A DNA stretch of 22,510 nt, taken from CAYMSF01 sp964542255 (GTDB lineage: Bacteria; Verrucomicrobiota; Lentisphaeria; Victivallales; Victivallaceae). The notes beneath the pieces were generated by a model. It was not told the origin of the DNA, searched no databases, and saw only the letters and a program-made list of their open reading frames with translations. Below are positions 1-5,995 of this stretch, in pieces. The translations under genes were made by a program, and so were the position numbers. Position 1 is the first letter of the stretch. Each line of letters begins with the position of its first letter. Where the stretch lies: the NCBI GenBank assembly GCA_964542255.1, contig CAZITV010000022.1:1-22510 (forward strand), in the 5' to 3' direction.

Positions 1-364
1 CCGCCAGGATAACACCGGCGGCGAACATCAACAGCTTAATTCTAGTCATTGCCAAGTGGCGGGATTCGCGTTCAGTACCGAATAGTGTGGGAATATAACC
101 GAAGAAGAATACCGCAGCAACTCCTGACAGTAACAGCATTATCGGCAGTAACCAGGCGGCGGTGCAGCGGTTCAGGCTCCATATTCCTATAATACTGCAC
201 AGCAAAAGAAGCCCACAGCTTAACAGTACCGACTGCTTCTCCGGAGTAAGTTGAAACTCGGCAACGAGCTGTTCCATTAACTTTTCCGCGATGGTGTCGC
301 CGAAGAAGGTAATCAACAGTACGATAATCGCGCCAATCAATAACTTCGGCTGGATCTCACCCAT
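1..364 (-). CDS. Multi-pass membrane protein of unknown function, truncated by the window edge
   Basis: An open frame runs without a stop from an ATG at 364-362 to the left edge of the window, giving the first 121 residues of a longer protein. It begins MGEIQPKLLIGAIIVLL and shows about four hydrophobic segments (near residues 7-22, 45-60, 66-85 and 105-121) separated by a short polar stretch (EKLMEQLVAEF) and a charged loop (GTERESRH). An in-frame TAA lies 11 codons upstream, so ATG 364 is the only usual start, but no strong ribosome binding site precedes it; an AGGG lies about 14 bases away, which is far. The gene follows the 98-aa gene on the same strand after 68 bases and may be cotranscribed with it. 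The DNA looks richer in G+C than the genes to the right. I do not recognise the family; a holin or other small element-borne membrane protein is possible but not shown. Confidence 0.6.
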   Translation of the reverse strand, partial: MGEIQPKLLIGAIIVLLITFFGDTIAEKLMEQLVAEFQLTPEKQSVLLSCGLLLLCSIIGIWSLNRCTAAWLLPIMLLLSGVAAVFFFGYIPTLFGTERESRHLAMTRIKLLMFAAGVILA

Positions 365-412
365 GAGCTGCTGTTTACCCTGTTCTACTTTATGTTGTTA
401 GGTTAATAATTT

Positions 413-428
413 TAGAGCTTATGCTCTA
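413..428. other. Small perfect hairpin between two minus-strand genes
   Basis: The arms TAGAGC and GCTCTA flank a TTAT loop, starting five bases after the stop codon of the 98-aa gene on the minus strand. On that strand the flank after the stem is AAAATTATT rather than a run of T, so it does not qualify as a classical intrinsic terminator. It may act as an mRNA-stabilising or attenuating stem between the two genes. Confidence 0.3.
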
Positions 429-432
429 GCGT

Positions 433-729
433 TCACATACATTCGTATCTGACTTCATCATCACGGCGTTTGCCAATTACATCTTCCAGCAAAGTCGTTT
501 TTACATCCGGTTCAAGTTGAGCACTAGCGATAAAGTCCAGGATAGCTCCGACATTTACCGCAAACTCTCCGGCACCATAGGCACTAAGGCTATTGTAATG
601 TACCAGCCCATCACATTCACCGCCAAGTCGAAATGATGGTCGCAATGAAAGCTTCTTGATAATGCAGCAGCAGCAGTCAGTTTCCACAGCAACAGTTGAT
701 TCCAATACCAAATAGGCGTTTATACTCAT
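433..729 (-). CDS. Small cysteine-rich protein of unknown function (98 aa)
   Basis: The start is well supported: ATG 729-727 is preceded by AGGAG with a six-base spacer (AGGAGACAGCTATG on the minus strand), so I take this as a real gene. The protein begins MSINAYLVLESTVAVETD and then has four consecutive cysteines (residues 19-22), followed by a basic stretch, a GGECDG motif with a fifth cysteine near residue 39, a moderately hydrophobic middle and a charged tail ending RRDDEVRYECM with a penultimate cysteine. There is no clear signal peptide or membrane segment. Six cysteines in 98 residues could bind metal or form disulfides, but the spacing matches no zinc-binding motif I know. It lies with the membrane-protein gene downstream in the segment that appears to be an integrated element. 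I do not recognise the family. Confidence 0.65.
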   Translation of the reverse strand: MSINAYLVLESTVAVETDCCCCIIKKLSLRPSFRLGGECDGLVHYNSLSAYGAGEFAVNVGAILDFIASAQLEPDVKTTLLEDVIGKRRDDEVRYECM

Positions 730-763
730 AGCTGTCTCCTACTTTAAAAATTGTTGGTTATAT

Positions 764-791
764 AGCATAGAAAAAGTCATGGTTGGCACAA
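764..791 (-). promoter_or_regulatory. Possible promoter for the 98-aa gene
   Basis: Read on the minus strand, TTGTGC (791-786) and TATGCT (769-764) are separated by 16 bases. The -10 like box lies about 35 bases before the ATG at 729. The -35 box shares only its first three bases strongly with the sigma-70 consensus, so this is a weak call. Confidence 0.3.
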
Positions 792-898
792 TGATCCAGC
801 GGTAGCTAATAATAGCCATCATATATTATGCCGTACTTGCTGGTAGTTTTAAACAGTAGCATATCAAAGATCGGGGTATGGCGGGTGATGGTGATATG

Positions 899-923
899 AA
901 AAGTCCAGCATGCTGGACTTTTT
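899..923. terminator. Bidirectional terminator-like hairpin
   Basis: A perfect inverted repeat with arms AAAAGTCCAGCA and TGCTGGACTTTT is followed on the plus strand by one more T, giving a T5 tract (919-923), and on the minus strand by the complement of the leading A run. This is the architecture of a rho-independent terminator usable from either side. It does not lie directly behind any gene I can call, so it may end an upstream transcript now lost or insulate the small minus-strand genes. Confidence 0.55.
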
Positions 924-1189
924 GGATAATAAAAGCATCTGCGTCAATGGCGTTAAATTGGGCAAAAAGTTGGCCGAAACAAGCTTATGCTCAAATAATC
1001 GCAAAATATATTTACTATATTTATTTGATAGTGTCTATTCTCTGTCGTGCAAATGAGTTTGAATCGCTGTTTTTTGCGGTTTATAACCCTTAAAACTTGC
1101 TACAGAAAATGCTACAAGCACATAGTGTTTTACATGGTTTTAGGATGTTTCATTTTAGCACAAACAAGACCATTCGAGGTAGCAAAATA

Positions 1190-1238
1190 CTGCCTCCGGA
1201 GCAGAAGGTCATGGGTTCAAATCCCTTCGGGCGTACCA
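1190..1238 (+). other. 3' fragment of a tRNA-Arg(CCG) gene, putative attR
   Basis: These 49 bases fold as the last two thirds of a tRNA: anticodon stem CTGC/GCAG around the loop CTCCGGA (U33, anticodon CCG, G37), variable loop AGGTC, T arm ATGGG-TTCAAAT-CCCTT with one T-T mismatch, 3' acceptor strand CGGGCGT, discriminator A and an encoded CCA at 1236-1238. The order matches the known tRNA-Arg(CCG) layout. The matching 5' acceptor strand (expected ACGCCCG) and a D arm are missing upstream, and the outermost anticodon-stem pair is broken at 1189. So the homology starts at the anticodon stem, where tyrosine recombinases often cross over. A displaced 3' tRNA fragment is the usual scar at the far end of an element integrated into a tRNA gene. 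The orientation predicts the intact tRNA and integrase to the left, outside the window. Confidence 0.8.
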
Positions 1239-1613
1239 CTACTTAAACCTTAATAATTATCATTTAATAACCTAGCGCCGCCAGAATAATTATTCCAATA
1301 AGCATACTATCATTGCCCATTTTAAAAAGTGTTAATTTAAGAGAGTTAACAAAAGTTGCTCATGATGAAGACAAAAATGATGGATAGGCAATCTTCTGGC
1401 AAATTGGCTGCACTCATAGCGGTTATGAGCAGGAAAAAGTGTAAAAAAGTAAAGAATGGTACAAAAAGATGGTTGACTATTATTTAGAACTGACTAAATT
1501 AACCGATAACGAAAAGATTTTTTGACCATCAAGAGCCCGGCATCCTCAAGCTCCATTCTTAACCTTGAAAATGCCATTGTAAATAAGTCAATATTAACAT
1601 ACACAAGACAATT
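1239..1613. other. Gene-free stretch after the tRNA fragment
   Basis: This stretch lies between the tRNA fragment and the LD-carboxypeptidase gene. It contains two copies of AATAATTAT (1252-1260 and 1285-1293), which also form an inverted repeat because the motif is nearly self-complementary, and the decayed reading frame described at 1327-1562. No strong promoter is visible before the gene at 1614. Confidence 0.5.
1327..1562 (+). pseudogene. Decayed coding sequence, family unknown
   Basis: One frame reads VNLRELTKVAHDEDKNDG, stop, AIFWQIGCTHSGYEQEKV, stop, KSKEWYKKMVDYYLELTKL and on to TDNEKIF, stop at 1523-1525. If one T of the T6 run at 1518-1523 is skipped, the reading continues as DHQEPGILKLHS to a TAA at 1560-1562. 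The composition is protein-like across both in-frame stops and the frameshift, while no intact frame of similar quality exists, so I infer a degenerate gene. I cannot name the family. An alternative is a 41-residue frame at 1362-1487 (MMKTKMMDRQSS...), whose basic, repetitive content looks less like a protein. Sequencing error in the T run could account for the frameshift but not for both stops. Confidence 0.35.
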
Positions 1614-2531
1614 ATGAGTGATATATTTCCTAAGCATATTAAACATATCGCAATAATTGCTCCGGCCGGATCTGCGGCAAAAGATAAAATTTATGCTGGG
1701 GCTGATTTGTTACAAAGCCATGGATTAAACGTTACCATAATGCCTCATGTTTTTAGCAGTAATTGCGAGTGCTATTTGGCTGCAGATGTAAACGATCGTG
1801 TTTATGATTTACACCAATGCTGGCATGACACAAGTGTTGATTTAATATTATGCGCCCGTGGAGGATTTGGTTCTGCTCATCTGCTGCCACTGATTGACTG
1901 GGAGTTGTTGAGGTCAAGGCGCCTGCCGGTTATTGGGTATAGTGATATCACTGCGCTGCATTTAGCAATGTTAAAAAATAATGCGGGCATTCCGATAGTT
2001 GCGCCCATGGCGGCAAAGCTAACCGAAGCACTTATCGAAAACTCCGGTAAAAATTATACTGCCCAATACCTTTATGCGGCACTATCAGGTGAGACAACAG
2101 CATTGACACCACCGGAAGGAAAATCATTTTGCTATTACAATCCCGGTGCTGCATCCGGTTATCCTGTAGCAGCAAATTTAGCAGTACTTTCGGCGAGCAT
2201 CGGCACACCATATTTCCCATCATTCAAAAACAAGATATTGATTATCGAAGATTTGAACGAACCCATCTATAAGCTTGACCGATATTTAACTCAGTTATTT
2301 CAGGCTGGCGTGCTGCAAGAATGCGCCGGGCTCATCCTTGGCGAATTTATTGATTGCGGCAGTGCAAACGAATTAGAGCGGCTGTTTGTGAGAATTGCCC
2401 AAACTTTACCCATCCCGGTTCTTTCTGGTTTTCCTTTCAGCCATGCCCTACCCTTGGCAAGCCTGCGCATGGATATGCCGATATCCATCTCTGACGCGGG
2501 AGAAATCATCATTAATTGCAAACTTGCTTAA
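1614..2531 (+). CDS. ldcA: LD-carboxypeptidase, peptidase family S66
   Basis: This is a 305-residue protein of the usual S66 length. The family removes the terminal D-Ala from muropeptide tetrapeptides during peptidoglycan recycling, normally in the cytoplasm, and no signal peptide is seen here. The hallmarks are present in order: ARGGFGS (81-87); the nucleophile motif GYSDITALH with Ser110; IIEDLNEPIYKLDR with the catalytic Glu near 212; and GFPFSHALPLASL with the catalytic His near 277. The family usually has Gly where this protein has Ser276. The start ATG 1614 lacks a strong ribosome binding site, but the N-terminus aligns with the family (HIAIIAPAGSA substrate-cleft strand near residues 11-21), so the start is credible. 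It stands alone on the plus strand, convergent with the gene at 2571. A microcin self-immunity (MccF-type) role is possible for this superfamily but nothing here points to it. Confidence 0.88.
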   Translation: MSDIFPKHIKHIAIIAPAGSAAKDKIYAGADLLQSHGLNVTIMPHVFSSNCECYLAADVNDRVYDLHQCWHDTSVDLILCARGGFGSAHLLPLIDWELLRSRRLPVIGYSDITALHLAMLKNNAGIPIVAPMAAKLTEALIENSGKNYTAQYLYAALSGETTALTPPEGKSFCYYNPGAASGYPVAANLAVLSASIGTPYFPSFKNKILIIEDLNEPIYKLDRYLTQLFQAGVLQECAGLILGEFIDCGSANELERLFVRIAQTLPIPVLSGFPFSHALPLASLRMDMPISISDAGEIIINCKLA

Positions 2532-2570
2532 TGCCAATGGCTTCACTGTCAAATCAATAACATATTAGTG

Positions 2571-4361
2571 CTACTCGCGATTATTATTTTTCTGCTGGTT
2601 ATAATCAAGATTATTGGGAAAAAGTTTTTTTGCTTGTTCCAAATTCAGTTTAGCATCATCATCACGTCCTTGAACTGACTGCAACAAATACAACCGATGA
2701 TATAAGAAAGAGCGCATTGGTGACCGTTTTAATGCTTCAAGATAATATTCTTCCGCGAGACTGGGATAACCGCTATTAAGCATATAATCTCCGGCAGTTG
2801 CCCATGGGAATGGGGAATATGGACGATAACGCAAACAGTTTTCTAATTCAATTTTAATCTGTTCTGGCTGAATTTTAGCAAAATCCATTTTTGTTTTACC
2901 TTTTGTTGAACAAATTTCGGCGAAACTGGCGAAGGAATAATCTGCAAGTAATAGCTGATAGCCACCACTAATAGAAATTATGCCAGTAATAATAATTATT
3001 ATGGTGACAATGACATTGATATTTTTGGATTTCTTTTTGTAGCTAGAAATAGGCTCGTCATTGGGACAAATAGCCACTAACATCATTGCCAGAGCAGCTG
3101 CCATAGAGCCGGGTATTTGCAGATGGACGTCCATCAGCGAATGTATAAAAAAGGCAGATATGCCCAAGAATAAGTAAGATTCCACCGATGAGTACAGCAA
3201 GGCTGGATTCAGACGAATTTTTCTCCGAATCTGTATCAATGGATAGAAAACAGCGGCAATGCAGGCGATAAAGCCGAAGAAGCCAGTTTGTGAAAGGAAA
3301 TCCATAAGGATATTGTGTGAACTATGCGGGGCTTCTTTGGACGCGGTAAATTTAACACGCATATAATCATGAAAAAAGTCTCCCCAGCCTGTTCCCCAAA
3401 ATGGATGTTCAAGAAACATCAAAAAAGAAGAATAAATATAGTCAACTCTAACCATCATTGAGTGAAATCCGCGTCCAGCGTACATAATAACTAACGCACC
3501 TGTAATAATTATTATCGGCAGTGAAATAAAAAACACAATTTTTATACCGCGCGGGACTGGGAACAGCATGATAAACAGAACCATTGCAAGTACGAGTGAC
3601 AAATACGCCGCACGGCTGACTGTTGCAAAAAAAACTACTCCAAGCAATGCTGCCAGTATAGAAATGAAAATTATTCTGGAAACCTTGATTGGCTCAATAT
3701 TGCCACATATTTTCCAACAAAAGAAGAAACACACCGGCATGGTCAAGAGCATATAACCTGCCAAAGAATTGCACGCTGCGAATGTCGAAAAAACCCTGTT
3801 ATCCCATACTCTTGCTTTGAAATCTCCAGAAAAATTGACCCCGTATTGAGCTTCCTGCATCTCTAAGAATTTTCTTGTTTCTTCAAACCCGAAAATCATC
3901 TGCTCAACTCCAAACCAGGCAGTAAGAATAGTTCCGACGAATAACCCGGCGATAATATAAATTTTAAAGTCTGGACGGTTGATTATGACCAAATAAATCG
4001 TTATCCCAAACGTGGCAACACCAAAAATATGTACTACTTGCATTAAAACGAAATCATAAGTTGAAGCATCGATGCTTCCCAATAAAGATGCACACGCCAG
4101 CAGAAGCCAAAATACCACAGTTATATTCAAGCTGCGTGAAAAATTCCATCTTACAGGAAATACTGCCAGAGAAATCAAAGCAAGCACCCCTGCTATCAAC
4201 GGAAACGATACTGCCGGCCAGCAGATTACTATCCAAGCGAATAAGCTGTCAGGGTAATATGCAGTTGTTTCCGGCAATCCTGTAATAGAACCAAATTTTA
4301 GTGGTAATAAAACTGTTGCGATTACAACTAGCCAAGCGATGATTGTCCTCAATGTGTCCAT
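2571..4361 (-). CDS. O-antigen ligase / Wzy-like polymerase with C-terminal TPR-like tail
   Basis: This 596-residue protein has about ten to twelve hydrophobic segments in residues 1-475 and a soluble tail. The family joins or polymerises lipid-linked glycans at the periplasmic face of the inner membrane. Diagnostic stretches are RVFSTFAACNSLAGYM (189-204), VSRAAYLSL (248-256, the conserved Ser-Arg), and WGTGWGDFF (322-330) followed by HSSHNILMDFLSQTGFFG in the large periplasmic loop, with the conserved His and a following helix. Residues about 505-585 (CLRYRPYSPFPW, AEEYYLEALKRSP, AKLNLEQAKKLFP) look like two or three TPR units, as in many O-antigen ligase-like proteins of the PVC and related groups. 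The start is ATG 4361-4359 with a weak GGGG nine bases upstream. It is transcribed away from the gene at 4779. Which glycan it handles cannot be read from the sequence. Confidence 0.82.
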   Translation of the reverse strand: MDTLRTIIAWLVVIATVLLPLKFGSITGLPETTAYYPDSLFAWIVICWPAVSFPLIAGVLALISLAVFPVRWNFSRSLNITVVFWLLLACASLLGSIDASTYDFVLMQVVHIFGVATFGITIYLVIINRPDFKIYIIAGLFVGTILTAWFGVEQMIFGFEETRKFLEMQEAQYGVNFSGDFKARVWDNRVFSTFAACNSLAGYMLLTMPVCFFFCWKICGNIEPIKVSRIIFISILAALLGVVFFATVSRAAYLSLVLAMVLFIMLFPVPRGIKIVFFISLPIIIITGALVIMYAGRGFHSMMVRVDYIYSSFLMFLEHPFWGTGWGDFFHDYMRVKFTASKEAPHSSHNILMDFLSQTGFFGFIACIAAVFYPLIQIRRKIRLNPALLYSSVESYLFLGISAFFIHSLMDVHLQIPGSMAAALAMMLVAICPNDEPISSYKKKSKNINVIVTIIIIITGIISISGGYQLLLADYSFASFAEICSTKGKTKMDFAKIQPEQIKIELENCLRYRPYSPFPWATAGDYMLNSGYPSLAEEYYLEALKRSPMRSFLYHRLYLLQSVQGRDDDAKLNLEQAKKLFPNNLDYNQQKNNNRE

Positions 4362-4778
4362 AGGAATGCCCCATTATAAAAACAACAATATTAAATTTAA
4401 ATAAATAACCAATATGACTTACTTCCAGATTAATGTGTTATGAGTTTGAATATAATTGAAAAAATGTAAAAAAGCCAGTTTAACATCATTTAATTTCGAG
4501 AAAAAACAATAAATTCAAAAACGGTTAAACATAATATTTTCAAATGATTCACGGTTAGTGAATTGAATTTAAGGCTTTTATGAGTATTTTTAGTTTGATG
4601 TCCGCCATGTATAGATATTTGTATAAATATCTTTATAAATTATGCTAAAATCATATATTCGGATACGTTGTTCAGGCAGTACAATCTGAATTGATTACTT
4701 TATCAGACTTACGATGGTCTGCTTATCGAGCACAAAAAAATAATTGCTGTTGACGCATTAACAATAAAGGGAAAAACC
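4362..4778. promoter_or_regulatory. Divergent intergenic region with dyads and a spaced repeat
   Basis: These 417 AT-rich bases separate two divergent genes and should hold both promoters. Two dyads are visible: ATTCAC-GGTTA-GTGAAT at 4547-4563 and AGATATTT-GTAT-AAATATCT at 4613-4632. The heptamer ACGGTTA occurs at 4521-4527 and again at 4551-4557, exactly 30 bases apart, so on the same face of the helix. I see no open reading frame of quality here. Confidence 0.45.
4613..4646 (+). promoter_or_regulatory. Possible operator overlapping a promoter for the gene at 4779
   Basis: The perfect 8-bp dyad AGATATTT/AAATATCT (4613-4620 and 4625-4632) overlaps a candidate -35 box TTGTAT (4619-4624). A candidate -10 box TATGCT lies at 4641-4646 after a 16-base spacer. 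A repressor bound at the dyad would block the promoter. The leader to ATG 4779 would be about 125 bases. The boxes are weak and AT-rich DNA gives such matches easily. Confidence 0.3.
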
Positions 4779-5930
4779 ATGAGCGTGTTTCTAGGAATCG
4801 GACTCGGACCAATACAAACTGGTATTTTTTTATCAGGCGCGGCAAAAGGTAATTTTAACCGCATCGTTATCGCCGAAGTTGACAATAAACTAAAAGAAGC
4901 GATAAACTCAACTGGTGGTAAAGTTACTATCAATATTGCGAAAGACTGCGAAATCTACACCGAAACTTATCATAACGTAGAAGTCTATAATCCGCTTGAC
5001 ACAGACGACCTGCAACACTTAATTACTGCGGCAGCAGAAGCTGACGAACTAGCCACAGCTTTACCCAGCGTTAAATTTTTTCAGCATGTCGCGGTATGGT
5101 TAAGGCAAGGCTTTGCCAGGCAACCACAGCGCCGCCGTTTTATATATACGGCAGAGAATAACAATCATGCTGCAGAAGAACTTGAAAAGGCAATTGGGGA
5201 AAATTTTACCAAGACATATTATTTAAATACCGTTGTGGGGAAAATGAGCGGTGTTGTTGATTTATCGGACTGCAGGCACAATGGACTGGAGCCTCTTTGT
5301 CCAAGTGCTGACCGTGGTCATTTGGTGGAGGAATTTAATCAGATATTAATTTCTGACGCACCTGGCATCGCTGAACGCCAAGTTAAAAATTTATTTGTAA
5401 AATCTGACCTTTATCCTTTTGAAGAGGCGAAACTTTACGGTCATAATGCCATCCACTTTTTATTAGGCATCCTAGGCGCACAGTATGGCAAAAGTTATAT
5501 GAGTGAACTGCGTGAAATAGATGATTTAATGCAAAAAGCATCTACCGCATTCAAAGCTGAATCTGGTCAGGCACTATGCCGCAAATGGTCTGGCAAAGAC
5601 CAACTTTTCACAGAAGCAGGCTTTGACAGTTATGCACAAGATCTGCTTACAAGAATGACCAACCCTTTCCTTCGAGACGCGATTTCACGAATTACGCGTG
5701 ATCTGCCGCGCAAACTAAGCTGGAACGACAGAATAATAGGAACGATGCGCTTGGTTCTGCAGCAGGGAATTAAGCCAGTGATCCTCGCCGAAGGCGCAGC
5801 GTTGGCGGCAACAGAGCTGTTTGGCAAAGATAATGATAAAATTAAATGCGGTTTACTTGAATTGTGGCCGTCACCATGGTCAGATGAACATGAAAATTTA
5901 TTCAAACTAATCAGTGATAAAATATCCTGA
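4779..5930 (+). CDS. Mannitol dehydrogenase-family (MtlD-like) NAD(P)-binding protein
   Basis: This is a 383-residue cytoplasmic protein resembling mannitol-1-phosphate 5-dehydrogenase, which interconverts hexitol phosphates and ketose phosphates. The N-terminal Rossmann segment is FLGIGLGPIQTGIFLSG (residues 4-20), which keeps glycines but departs from the usual GAGNIGRGF. ENNNHAAEEL (126-135) sits where the family has its CEN motif. The C-terminal helical domain has AKLYGHNAIHFLLG with Lys218, Asn223 and His226 in the positions of the family's catalytic K-N-H set, and then NPFLRD (295-300) and RDLPRKLSWNDRIIG (307-321), which closely match the MtlD signature. The start is supported by AAAGGGA about six bases before ATG 4779. 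The next gene follows after 65 bases on the same strand. The substrate is unknown; the variant dinucleotide loop argues against assuming mannitol-1-phosphate. Confidence 0.75.
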   Translation: MSVFLGIGLGPIQTGIFLSGAAKGNFNRIVIAEVDNKLKEAINSTGGKVTINIAKDCEIYTETYHNVEVYNPLDTDDLQHLITAAAEADELATALPSVKFFQHVAVWLRQGFARQPQRRRFIYTAENNNHAAEELEKAIGENFTKTYYLNTVVGKMSGVVDLSDCRHNGLEPLCPSADRGHLVEEFNQILISDAPGIAERQVKNLFVKSDLYPFEEAKLYGHNAIHFLLGILGAQYGKSYMSELREIDDLMQKASTAFKAESGQALCRKWSGKDQLFTEAGFDSYAQDLLTRMTNPFLRDAISRITRDLPRKLSWNDRIIGTMRLVLQQGIKPVILAEGAALAATELFGKDNDKIKCGLLELWPSPWSDEHENLFKLISDKIS

Positions 5931-5995
5931 CAAAGATAATTGGAATCATTACAATAACCGTTCAATTGCTGAGAGTACTTTAAAGCGGAGACAAT

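Larger units (their letters stand above)
730..1189. other. Non-coding stretch at the end of the putative integrated element
   Basis: These 460 bases lie between the 98-aa gene and the tRNA fragment. They hold the possible promoter near 764-791 and the hairpin at 899-923. No reading frame here has a convincing ribosome binding site or protein-like composition. A 48-residue frame from 910 to 1056 (starting MLDFLDNKSICVNGVKLGKK) looks slightly protein-like but starts inside the hairpin and has no ribosome binding site; it could be a gene remnant. The rest shows nothing I can name. Confidence 0.5.

Noticed and set aside
910..1056. 48-residue plus-strand frame starting MLDFLDNKSICVNG
   Set aside because: Its composition is slightly protein-like, but the ATG lies in the centre of the hairpin and no ribosome binding site is present; I mention it only as a possible remnant.
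878..1093. 71-residue plus-strand open frame
   Set aside because: It runs through the terminator-like hairpin, has no ribosome binding site and low-complexity YIYYIYL content.
1190..1238. Functional complete tRNA gene
   Set aside because: No 5' acceptor strand complementary to CGGGCGT and no D arm are found upstream, so it cannot fold into a full tRNA.
1047..1253. 68-residue plus-strand open frame
   Set aside because: It reads through the tRNA fragment, which explains its C-terminal residues, and it has no ribosome binding site.
1252..1294. Inverted and direct repeat AATAATTAT flanking about 25 bases
   Set aside because: The motif is almost self-complementary and AT-rich, so both repeat types arise together by chance in such DNA.
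5630..5965. 111-residue minus-strand open frame
   Set aside because: It is antisense to the conserved C-terminal motifs of the MtlD-like gene.
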